From Lagopus muta (lineage: Eukaryota > Chordata > Aves > Galliformes > Phasianidae), in the NCBI RefSeq assembly GCF_023343835.1, contig NC_064437.1, positions 41,937,967 through 42,001,966 of the forward strand: 64,000 nt of DNA, in the 5' to 3' direction. A model generated the notes under the pieces. That model searched no databases. It had not been told where the DNA came from and worked only from the letters and a program-made list of their open reading frames with translations. A program made the translations under genes and the position numbers. Below are positions 38,926 through 51,000 of this stretch, piece by piece; position 1 is the stretch's first letter, and each line of letters starts with the position of its first letter.

Positions 38926-41903
38926 TTATTTATAGATGTACAATTTTATAATTAATTCTAAATCAAGAAATACAGCTTCCATGAAGACCCGTTAGGCTCT
39001 ATGCTTTCTGGCTCGTATTATCCATGAATAACTACTTGAGAAATCACAAGGTGGGCAGGCCCTGGGCAAGGAATGTGTTGCGAAATGGCCAGCAACTCTT
39101 GCTAATGTCATTGCTCTCTACAGCCTACAGCCCCCACCCCAGAGACTTCTGCCAGCTGCCCTGTGCCGCTACTAAGAGCTATTCCCATGTCACACACTCC
39201 ACCAAATTCCTTCAGAAGATGGAGATATCATTAAAAAATAATCTCTTAAAATCAAGTTTGAGCCGCGGTAGCTGTGGGATAATAAGGCTTACAGTTAACA
39301 GGAGGGCTGATACTTTGCAAAACAAATAACTGGCCCAAGACAGAGCACGTGGATGCCTAATGCCGAAGACCTCAATCCGTGTTGCCACTCACTGCCGTCC
39401 CAGCCTGGCCACCCCGCACCCCCACCTGAGCAACCCCCCAGCACCCGGGGAGGCTCTCAAAGGAAATGTCTTCAGGCAAAAATTAACTGCAGGGTACCAA
39501 AAAAAGATCCAGTTTGTCCCAGTGATGCAACTCCGCTCATTTGCCTTTTGCCTCTTGCACACGCATGGTGGGGATGGCAGCCTGGAGCTGCTCCAAGCCG
39601 GGCCCTGCCTGGCTGAGCAGGTGAGCCCTGGCACGCGGCTCCCCAGCAGTGGGGTCTGAGGAGCCCATCAGATGCTGATCTCACCCTGCAGAGCTTCTTT
39701 CAACAGAAGCAATGAACGCTCCATTCCCTGGAAGCTGCCCTAAGGCCAGGGCCCTACCGTAACCGGAGCGCTGCTGGGTGAGGAATCCCAAGTGCAGGAC
39801 TGGCAAATTAACAAAGGGATGCAGCTTGCGGACAGCCCTGCTCACAGAATGAATGCTGCACAATGACTACGAGGCAAAATTGAAGCGGACGCTGCAAAAA
39901 AAAAAAAAAAAAAAGAAAAAGTTACACACATGACTAAAGCAAGAAGTGATGAGCTAAAAGCATCCAGGATGATCCCTTCTCTGAGCAACACGTGGCTCCA
40001 GCACTCAGTTGTTCTTGCCAATGTTGCAAATCCAAACTGCAGATCTGGGCGGTTTCATCAATTGATTTTTTCCCCCCGTGGATTCGGAAATGCTTCTCTG
40101 GCAGCCTGGCAGGCAGACATTGAGCTCCCCAGCCACGGATCGCTGCCATCCACAGGAAAGCAAAGCGCAGCCACCGCGAGGCGACCGCTGCCTTGTGCCA
40201 CAACCCTGCGGAGACCTCCTGCTTCTCTGTTCACAAAACCGGGCACAAAGCAAAATAATTTAATCATCCAACCCCTGCATAGTTTAAAAGTACAACGTAT
40301 ATACAGCTATAAATTAATTCTAAATAGATTATATTTTCTTTTTTCTTCTCTTTAAAAGTTTTCTTTATCAGCGAATTGTCCGATTTCTCTCTCCAGTGCA
40401 GCTCCTTTCGCCACCCAGGCCGTTGCACGGCGGTGCTGCTGGAAGGGAATGAGGACGACGGCCTCTAGTCCTGTCCTAACTGCCGCCTGGGACATCCACC
40501 GGCGGAGACGGGCAGAGAGAAGAAAGAGGGCAGTTGTGCGTTGCTAATCTCAATTCCATTTTAATATAAGATTTCATTCTTTAAATATAAAGTCTGTCAC
40601 CTCGGCTCAGTGCACTTCATCAAAAGTCTTCAGGTATGTCAAGGGTCTGGGAACGAGAGTGGTAGCGGTGTCAGTCCCCGGCACAGTGCCCCCTCTGCGG
40701 CCCACCCGTCCCTGCGTCGCAGCAGCTGCCTCCTGCCCTGTGCTGCCCCCCACACAGTCCCTCTGCTCCAGCACCGTGGGCATGCAGGCACTGCCTCTTT
40801 CCTGGTTCTTAACACCAGCCTGCCCTGACATGAGAGGTGCAAAGGAAAACAGGAGTGGGTGTACCGAGTAAACCGAAGCCAGAGTACACCAGAAAAGGCC
40901 AAGCACAACCCAGAGGATTTGCCTTAAGATGTGCTCCATTAGCCAAGGAAAATAGAGAAAAACTCCACTGCTAAATCTCCTTACTGGCATCAGAAACTCC
41001 AACAGTTAGGTGTCCAGCATCAAGCCTCAGTGCTGCCCCTGCAACTAAAACTTGGTGCAAACTTTCACTTATTTCCTACAGAAATCCAACTTTCAAGAAA
41101 TGATGTGGTTAGACAAGGCCTGTATGGGCCTCCAGCTGATAATTAAGCAGAAAAAGAACTCTAAACTCTGTGCCAAAGCTTTCATTATTTTATCAGCTCT
41201 CCCATGACCCAGCACACCCGCTTCTCTTCTGTGCTGTGTGGGCTGCCTGGACTCCAGCTCTCCTACCCCACTGCCCTCTGGGCTCCCACTCTGCTGCTTT
41301 TACTTTATTTTCCAGTTTAACACGCCGAGCTGCTCCTAGCCCCTGCTGTGAGCTCTGACCCTTTGCTCTGTTCTCCTGGAGTGTCACGGCAAGGCAAGAG
41401 GTAGGCAAGGAACACCTGCATTCTAACAGTCACCACAGTGCCAGGGGATAACAACTTTTTCAATAAAACAGACAAGAAAGCAAGAAAAAAGGTTCTTTAA
41501 AACGTGGTGGCAGGCTGCCATGGCTGGTCAAGGCTTAGCGAGATAAGGAATAAAACTTCCAACCAGCCAAGGTGCACGCGGCACTGCATCGAAGGCGCGG
41601 TTGACAAGAGCTCAGCCAGGCTGCCAGCACGCCTGGGGCTTTTGCTTTGTTCCTAGAGAACCAACACCAGCAACGCGAGCTTGGAGTGAGCCGGGGGTGC
41701 TGACATGCAAGCTAAACAAAATCAATTTCCCAATTAAGGAGTGTAGGCTTGACAGAGGGGGCTGCCTCCCCCCGTTACGTTTGAGCATCCGGAGGAGACG
41801 CGTGAAGGCTTGTGCCTCAGAGATTTAAGTGTTAAAAGCACTATGTGTCGTGCTCTGCTGCCACAGCTCGTACTTAGACCTCTGCTGAGCGGGCCGGCAG
41901 CGA
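38926..41903 (-). other. DNAJB12: Probable DNAJB12 3' UTR with alternative poly(A) signals
   Basis: No coding exon is visible here. Three minus-strand poly(A) signals are possible ends: AATAAA at 41309-41304, ATTAAA at 40264-40259 followed by a TG-rich stretch, and AATAAA at 38931-38926 followed by TTTGTAATGTG, the best formed of the three. AT-rich blocks at 40255-40360 and 40540-40600 look like UTR sequence. An A19 run (T-rich in the transcript) is at 39896-39914. The choice of end is inferred. Confidence 0.4.
39896..39914. repeat. A19 homopolymer
   Basis: Run of 19 A, then GAAAAAG, between DDIT4 and the DNAJB12 coding end. As T-rich RNA in the DNAJB12 transcript it is not a poly(A) tail relic of that gene. 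Confidence 0.85.
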
Positions 41904-42025
41904 CTATCCATGCAGAGAGGCTTGTACGTCTGACAGTCTGCTACAGCTGGGGGTGCCCATCTTCTGTGCTCGCTGGTACAGCTCCGTGTCTCCAAAGTAC
42001 CGTGCCCGGTATAACAAGCCTTCCT
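41904..42025 (-). CDS. DNAJB12: DNAJB12 coding exon 8 with stop
   Basis: Acceptor TTTGCAG precedes 42025. Encodes the last 40 residues ([20 protein letters not shown] to QASLHG) and TAG at 41906-41904. Confidence 0.96.
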
Positions 42026-45000
42026 CTGCAAAGGGAAAAGTCCAGAGTTACACACCCAAGGTGGAAGGAGACCCATCCTATCAGGCATAGGGGAGGAAAG
42101 GCAGAGGCTCAGAGCTCAGACCAGCAGTGCTGCTTGCCACGCTGTGGGACAGCAGACGGCACAGGCAGCAGGCTCACAGATATGCCTGTGTCAGGGAGCT
42201 GGGTGGATACACCAGCAATATTCACGAGCAATTTGGTCCCTCCTTGGACAACTGGGATATGCAGAGAGCTGGTAGGGGCTTTCTGACAAGGTGGCTGCAG
42301 CCCTCCCCTCCACTGCACAGCAGATATCCTACTGACAGCAGCTGGGGAACCTCTGGGGCACAACTCCCGTCTGACCAGTTCTGTGGTGGCATAAAAAAAT
42401 CAAACCGAGCCAGAACAGACATGAAGTCATAGGCAGAAAAAACAAACAAACAGGAAACGTGCCTACGCGGTGATAAAATACAGCTTTAGCACAGCTCAGT
42501 CACCAAAGTCTTTTCCACAGCAGAACTCGTGCAGCAAACAAAAGTCTCTGCTCCTGACCCCACACTACTCACTCTGCTGCTTCTCTTTCCAGCAGTTATT
42601 TCGAAGGTTTGCAATGTAGTCATCCTCCACGCTCCTTTCCACGTTTTTCAAGTTCGTGCCCGTGTATTCTTCTGCAAAGTTCTCAGATACGTAGTAGATA
42701 ACTTTTAAGTGCTCTGTTATCCTCTTGTGTACATGACCCACAGACCTAGTCCAAGGAGAAAAGTCACAAGGGTGTGGGAAACTTGAAGGGCACAGCCAGC
42801 ACCCCCTTACCATGCACAGTGTGCCGTGAGGGACAGCAACCCCCTGCACCCACAGCCGTGGGGAGGAGAAGCACTTCTGGTGGAAAAGAAACATCAGCAC
42901 AGGGTGGGACAGCCTGGCAGGCCTCTAGCTAGGTGGGCACAGCTCTGAACACAGACAGAACCCTTTAGGCGGACTGCCCAAGGACTAAACCCATTTAAAA
43001 TGAAGTGCTCATTAGGATTTTCAGTGCTAATTAAATCTCTGCAGCTTCCTTGCTGCTTTTGGCAGTGTGCCCTGGGGGCACTGCACATGCTGGGGGCTGA
43101 TGTGGGCAGAGCAGTGGTTATCACAGTGCTCCCGCAGCCCCTGCTCACTCCCCACCCCTGCGCTCTCCTCAGAAGAGAGCTGCTGACCCTGAGTGTCAGC
43201 TCCCTCCAGAACATCACATGCTGCTGCAAGAACAAAATTAGCTCCGCTCTGCACTCGAGCCTGCACCAATCAGTACTTTCTAGAAGGAAATCTCTCTTCG
43301 CCCTACCCCCTGGATTTGCATTTCAGACAAAGCCACGTTCTTATTTTCCCCAATGCTCCAGCAAACCTAGAGATACTCACTGGGGCGTGTGTGCAAGCTG
43401 CAGCACAGGACCTGTGCCCAAACACTGCATCCATTGGGAACAGCTCCATCTGGAGACATGCCCAAAGTTTCCCATAATAAATACCAGCTGCTGCCGCACT
43501 AAAAGCGAGCCCGATTCCTAAGGCAGGTATAAACATTAACCCATCCAGCTCACCCTTAGCCTGTTATCAGGGCTTGCAGGAGTGATTCAAGCACTCCTGC
43601 ACGTTTCATCAGCATCCAGCATTTCAAGACAAACGGTGGGCAACTGAGACCAGAAAGCTCTCTGGCTGTTTTCTGAGGTACGGGCAGCACTTGCTGGCAG
43701 AGAAGCAGTTCAGCTCAGCGCTTTATCTGTCAACAAGTGGCACTAAAACCTCCCTGTGCCGTGAAAGCACCTCGCCTCAGGCTGGCTGCGTTTGGGGTGG
43801 CAAGCTGCAGCTTGGTGGCCAGCACAGTGTCTGCGCCGAGCAGCAAAACACGGCCGGGCAGCCGCAGCTAGAGCACAGCACCGCCTGCCGGCACAGCAGC
43901 CGCCTGCTCTCAGCATCTCTCCCTTCAATGCCTCGCTTATGCAGGAAAGATGACAGCTTGAACACAGCGAGGCCCAGGGATGACGGTCAGCTCTGGCCGC
44001 TGACAAAGCTGGAGGCAAATCCCCGTTCTCTTCAAAGCTGCCCTCTGCTGAATGCCTCCTGGCCCCACGCAGTGCCTCTTCACCCGTATAAGCCAAACAG
44101 AAACAATGCATGTGTGCTTCACTTTGTAGTCCTCAAAGACAGAAATCACACCTCAATGCTCCTTAGCCTCTCAGAATTACCCTTAATCCTGCCTTGTTCA
44201 AAAACACTCCATCTTTTTATTCTAAGCACTAACATCACGGCCTTTACTTTGCACCCAAAGCTAAGGTGGTTTTTGTAGCATTTAACACCACCACCCATAA
44301 GCAGTGCCATCAGTGATGCTACACAGGGGCTGCCACCACCCCTACCTCCACCTGCCTTTCACATATATGCAGGGAGCAGCCACTGAAAATACTCAAAGCC
44401 TCTGTCAAGAATGATGATGCAAGCAGCCAGAAATCATCATGCCTTTTTGCTCCTGGCTGCCACCACTGAGTGACCAAGAATAGAAACTTGTTTGTCAGCA
44501 CAATGAACTGACCAGGGCATTTCCACAGAAAGAACCAGTGCCCAGTTTACTTCTGCCCAGTGAATGTCTGCCAACGGCTATCTCACAGCAAGATGCAAGT
44601 TCAGAACCAGGGGATTTCTCCAGGAGAGTCTTTCCTTCTACGAGAATGCCTCTTATCCCTTCCCCTTTTCCTTGTATAGACACAAACCCACCCAAGACTT
44701 TAATGATGAATAGATACGACTTTTGTTTTTCACACCTCCATTTAACTCTACATCTCATTTCACTCTGCGCATGGGATCTCAGTGTGTCTGAACCACCCTG
44801 CTGGGCTACAGCTCCTCAAACTCATTTATTCTGTTCCTTTCTAACCCAGTCACGGGCACAGGCTGCAGAAGCTCCCTGGCTAAGCACACTCCCAGCACAA
44901 CCCTGTACCTTCCATCTCCAGACCCGCCTGACAATAAGGAGCCTTCCCCTGCACATATGACAGCAGACAGAAGAACAACGATGGGATGTGATGAAGCCAA

Positions 45001-48000
45001 AAGCTGGCAGGGAAAACAGAGCTCCTGGTTCCCTACCCACTGTGCCACCCAGCTCCCCATAACCCACCCAACCCCAACACACGGATAGGTTTCAGAGTAC
45101 GGGGTACTAACGGCCTCTGGCTCAGGCTGTAGGGCGGGCTGGAGACCATCATCTGGCTGAGAGCAGACACCACGATCAGGATGAGGATAGGCATCAGCTG
45201 GACAAACAGCCCAAGGCCACCCTGAGGGAGGAGAAATGCATGATGGAGCACTGTTCATATGCCTGCACACAAAGACCCTGCAGCTAAGCCCTCCCTCCCA
45301 GCCCTATCACAGCCTCCATTCCACTGCCCTTTTGGGCCAGCGAGGTTCCATAAGATAAGCAGGAAGAGCCCAGCAGCCCAGACACAGTACTATTAGTTAT
45401 CAAAAGAAGAGGGTTATGTAAATCCTGCAATCTCATTTTATTCGTTGAAAGGGCTCATAGTGCTGGAGACAGATCCTGTGGCAGAAAAACCCAAATAACT
45501 CGTGCCACCAAATTTTTTCCTTTGGTTAATTAAGCACCACAGATCAGAAATGCCTGATCCTATATTCTGAACTAAAAGGGAAAATGAGTATGCATCGGGA
45601 GGAGCCATGTGCACTCATGTTATCTGAAAGCTGGATTTGTCTTGAAAGTAGGAAATTAAATATGAAAGGGAATGCTTATTCTCTCTCAAAAACCAGTACG
45701 ACCTCATTTCAAAGTGGCACTGTTTCAGGATACATCTGTGCTTTCCCTGCTGGAAGACAGTTCTGAAAGCCCTGTGGGAACAACTACCCACAAATGAAGC
45801 AGCACAAATTCTGCAGGCAGTGTACTTCCCACAGCTCCAGCTTGCTGCACAGGGAGGAGAACACAGGCAGCTCTGCTTCACGCAACTGCCACACCAGCTA
45901 ACTGGCAACGTGTGCACTGCAAAAAGCATTCCAGCTCCCAGCCCCCTGCCTGCTCCCATCACTTACATCACCCTGGTGTTCTCGTCTGTCCTGCCTCTGA
46001 TGATAGGTGTATCGCATCCTGCCGTTGCTGTACACGTGAACATTACCTACAAGCAAAAGATAACTGTCAGAGCTGGTGCAGGTCTGCTGGGAATGAGCCA
46101 CAAGAGGTGGCCATGCTCCATGTCAGCCTCACCAAGAAAAAACAGACTGCATGATGAGACAAAGCAGCAAATCCAGGAACTTTGAACACTTCCAGAATGG
46201 GCCTGATTTGTTTCTTTGGTTCAGACCACACTCAGCAAAGATACAAGAAGTGAGATTCTAAAGGAAATCCATGCTGTGCTCGCACTTGAATCTGCTCTGC
46301 TGCCACCGCCGCTCCCAGCTCAGCCTGTCACACAGCCAGCAGCACAACAGGCTGTTCAGGGACAGCACATCTGCTGTCAAGCGAACAGAAATCATTCTTG
46401 TTTTTTCCACCTTAAAAAACAGCTTTTCCCCATCTTGTTTTAAATGTCAAAATTACAGCTGAAAAGGGAAAGCAGCTGCAAAACCAGTCCTGAATTCTCC
46501 TGGGATAGTGGGAAAAGGAAAAAAGACTGAGCTAAAATAGCAGCTCTGTTTTTACTGGAGTCACTTTACCTTTGTGACAGGCAGAACACGAATACCACAG
46601 AAGGTCTCCAGATGCCTTTGCAAGTGCTTGGCACTGGTGTGTCAGTTCTGACACAGAAGATAGGAAAGAGCTACCACAGTAAATCTCAAGTGAAACACAG
46701 ATTTGTTCCCCGAATCGTTCAACAGAGGCCTAGTAATGGCTGCCTCCACACTGGAGACACAGGGGAGTCTCCTACAATATCCCAGTGGATACATATGTAA
46801 AAGAAACCACTTGAGTTGTGTGGCAGAGCAGATACAGACGGAGGTCTAGAAGATACCACAGTTTGTTCTGCTGAGAAGATTTAACTTCTCAAGCCACCAG
46901 GCAGAAAAACTTTCCTCAGGACAGGATTATTTTCACGCTTTGCATTAAAGCGTGGCATTTTTGTTCATGATTTTTGTTCTAACATCCAATCCAGCCTAAA
47001 AACAGTTAACACTGCGAGCACACAGATACGTGAAGTCGGAAGGAAGCCCAAGTTCTCCAAGTACCTATCTGATCCATTTAGAAACTCAATGTGTTTGGGG
47101 AATTTCTGAAAGAAAACTCCCATCAAATTCCGCTGCAGAGAGGAACACAGCTCTCAAATCAATCCCGGCACTGCCAAACAAATCCTGCTGCATTGTGACT
47201 CTGGTAAAAGGGTCGGGTCCTGTTCAAGAGGTTAAAGTTTGACGTGCTTACTCGAGGGAAAACCACCACCAAAGAACATGTTGAAGAGGTCCTCGGGGGA
47301 GATGTCTGCCTCAAAGCCGCGGTGGAAGTCCGAGTGCGTGTGACCGTGCCGAGCAGGGTTGAGCTTCTCGTCTCCAAACTGGTCATATTGCTTCCTCTTC
47401 TCTGGGTTGCTCAAGACCGCATATGCGTTACCGATGGCTGAAACATCGACAATAAGGAAGCAATTAGTTTCTTCCTCCTAGCAACGATATGCTGAGCCCT
47501 GCAAAAGGACTCGCCTGCCTCAGCCCCCAGACAGGATCCTCAGCAGCTCCCGGCCCCCAGCAGGCTCCTGCAGCACCCAGAACGCTTCTCTGCAAACACA
47601 GGAGGAAAAAAAGACACACGGGGAGACTCAGTGCCCATGGCCTTCATTAATCCAAATGAGAAACTATGATAGGACTGGCACGAATTCCACATGTGTCCTT
47701 AGGGAAACAGGCATGAAACTATGCACTGGTCAGAAATACTGGTAACAGAGTTGATACAAGTTTCATTTCATTACAGTTGTTATTTCTTTGAACAACCAAT
47801 AGCCTTCATCCATAAGTATCCGCACAGGAAAGTACGACTTTAGTTAATACATTTTATTTGAAGGTGGCATAAGGGCACTGGTATCACAGCCTAAAATCTA
47901 AAACAGGTGAGATCGCCAAGAGACTTTAAAACCTCCAGTAAAAGCCAGTAAGGAGATGCTGGCTAAAAGCTCTATCGCTGAGCCGTGGATTTCAAAATGT

Positions 48001-51000
48001 CCAGATGCCAAAACTAAGGCGCATAATTACAAGGGCTGTTGAGCAGTGCCTGTGACAGTGGAAATGTACTGGAATGACATCCCCCCGCAGTTTCCCAGCC
48101 TCAGCACACGCGAGCCTTCCCACCACAACAGCCTCCTGCCACCCTCCTCTTTCTGGGCTCCCCTCCCTAGCCATGCCAGCTCACCACTTCCCTCGGCATC
48201 AGCCTACCCAGGAGCCTCTGTATGTGACCACAGAGAGGATCTTCTCCTCCCGTGTTGCAAAGAGCTTAAGAAGTTCGTCATACTGGAGCTGACGGGTGAG
48301 TTAAAGGCAGGAGCAGAAGTGACAGAAAAGAAGGGAGACACGTGTCCTTCAGAGGAGACGAAGATTCAAAATTTTCCTGATAGTCAGACAGAAGGGTATG
48401 GTTTTTTCTTAGACTACAGGTTTGGAGAGCAGAGGGTGTTAATACTTGTTCTAATTCTTGGTTATAATTAGAATGAGCATTTCTTCAACCAGGAACAGAA
48501 GTGAGGCAGCAAGGACTGACTCACTCCAGCACAGGAGCTTGTCCTTTCCAACTGCACGGTTAAGCAATGAACATGGAGCAATTCAGGATTCTGTTCATTG
48601 TTTAGCCTTCTGCTGACAAAGCCCAAGGACCATCTCATTCCAAGCCAGGATTTCAGCCCCACATAGCTACGTTCAGCTCTTTTCCTGACGTCAGCCCAAG
48701 GCAGCAATGCAAATCTGGTACCACACAGGCTGCAACCAGCTGCAACCCTGGACCGAGACAAGGTCTCTGGACAAGACGTAGCACTTTATCAGCTGTCACT
48801 GGGAAGATGAACGACAAGCCTTCAGCTAATATACCAATGCTAGAAAAAATTAACTAAAACCCTTAGAGCAGCGCACATTTCCCCCAGCACCCTCTGGAAC
48901 CAGCCAGCCAGACTTCAGCAAGCGCTGTGAACCAGGAGCCCAGCTTGGGGCTGAAGGACAGGGGAGCCCAGGAGACAAGGCTCAGGGGAGAGATAACCTG
49001 GCAGCAGATAGCTCTGCAGGGAAAGATAAAGGGCACCTTGCTTAACACACGACTTCTGGCACGTACCTCTTGTCAAAGCCTTTGGCAAACATCACTATTT
49101 AAGATTACAGGTGAAGAAACCTGCCTTTCGCCACTTAGCAAGGTGAAGGACAAACTATTGAGCAGGGGCTTACCACACACACGGTGTAGCTACACGTCTG
49201 CAGGTGCTTGCTATTTCATTTGGCCCCTGCACTAAAACAGGCTTTCCCAAGCAGCTGAGGGTCAGCTCCTCATTTGCTAACAGCAAGACACTTAGCAGTT
49301 GTGGATCTGTCTTAAAATCCTTGAAACAAACCTTACGTGAGACTTTTACTGCTGAATTCTTCTTTACCCCAGTGCTGTGCCAACACGCTGAGAGCAGGCT
49401 AGCCTTGCTTCCTGCGCCAACAGAAGTTCTACTGCCATTTCAGGAGTGAAAAGCATCATCAGAACACAGTATTTAAATAGCCTCACACAGCAAAACCAAC
49501 GCTGTAAAACTGTCACAGGAGGTTGTGTGCTTAGCTCTTTAACAATCAAACCTCCAAGCCTCTGAAGAAAAAGGGTTTCTTCCAGATGGCACCTCTGCAT
49601 GCTGCTCCAGCAGTTCACAACACATCCATCACCACAGCTCAAAATCCCACAGGCAGGATGCCACTGCTGTGCTTCCTCTCCAGGTAGCACTGAAGATAAA
49701 AACCTACCCCGTGGGTACAGGTGTCCAGCTAACTGCCTGCAGGGCTGTTTCCAGGGACACAGTCAGAAAAACCCTCTTTTGCTTCTGAGTGGAGCAATTC
49801 CAGAGCCAGCTCGGGGGCACGATCACCAGCCTGCTGCTCCTTTATTTTCCTTCCCACGGTTGAATGAAGTTGTTGGGCAACTCTACAGCATTTATTACAG
49901 CGAAATACTATATACTTCTACCTGCCTCATAGGTAGAATTTGAGCATGCACTATCAGAGGGCAAAAGCTCAGCTAAGTGTACCTCCAAGCAGCTCCTGCT
50001 AAGAATTTGATGTATAATACAAAAATAAGATGAAAAATAACACAAAGGAAAAAGTTCACAGATGTTGGAGATAATCTAGCCACTACCTTCCCTACAAACT
50101 CAGAACAGCTCCCAGATGGACATAGAATGCTTTAAGCCTTATTTCATATGTTCCATTTTAAACAAAACCATTCATCTGGGAAAATGACTCCAGTTTTAAG
50201 GTGCGTTATTACCCTGCAACCATCCCTGCCAGAGAGGTGCTGAGGTTATTCTCAACAGAACTGAAGGTACTGGTGACTTCCTTGAGTTCTGCCTGGCCTT
50301 GGCTGCGTAGCTGGTGCAGTTTCACCCAAGAAATTTTCACCTAGTGTTGGTACCCTGCAATTCCACCCACAGCCTTTCACAACAGTCAGGTGTCGAGTGC
50401 TCATGTGAAACTGGCAAGACTGAGTTGCCTGAAATGCTCCGTGATTGGAGGAGCCTAGAAGGGCTGCAGACTCAATAACTGCATGTGGGGCTGCACAGCT
50501 CACTGCATCTCTGCTTTGGCTGTCACTGGGAAGGGGTGCACACCAGCACCTGCCCTTTGCTGGGTGGCTGCAGGACTTGGAGCCTCTCCCTGTGAGCTGA
50601 GAGCTCCCATTCAGGGGAGAATGGAGGTGAGATCTGGAGGGAATTCCCTCCCAAGCCATGTGGCAGAAGACCATGTAGTAGAAGACAGGAATAGCTGCTT
50701 GGAAACGAGGAAAGCTTCTTCTTGTCCAACCAGTAGAAGCAAAGCTTAAACACATCAACCTATACTTGATACTTTAAGCTTAGCACATACTTTGTTCGTA
50801 ATGTCACCATCTCACAAGAGAGACAACTTTACTGACAAAAATTTAATTTGCTCTGCCAGGCCTGTGAGGTTGTTTTGAGATCTTTCTAGCCAAGCTCAGT
50901 ACCATCACCTGACAGCTGCAGGAAAACTTTCAGAGACAGGCTGACAGAGCTGGGGTTGCGCTGCCTGGAGAAGAGAAGGCTGCTAGGTGACCTGATAGTG

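Noticed and set aside
39896-39914. A19 run as the tail of a processed retrocopy
   Set aside because: No coding or UTR sequence of a known gene and no target-site duplication was recognised beside it.
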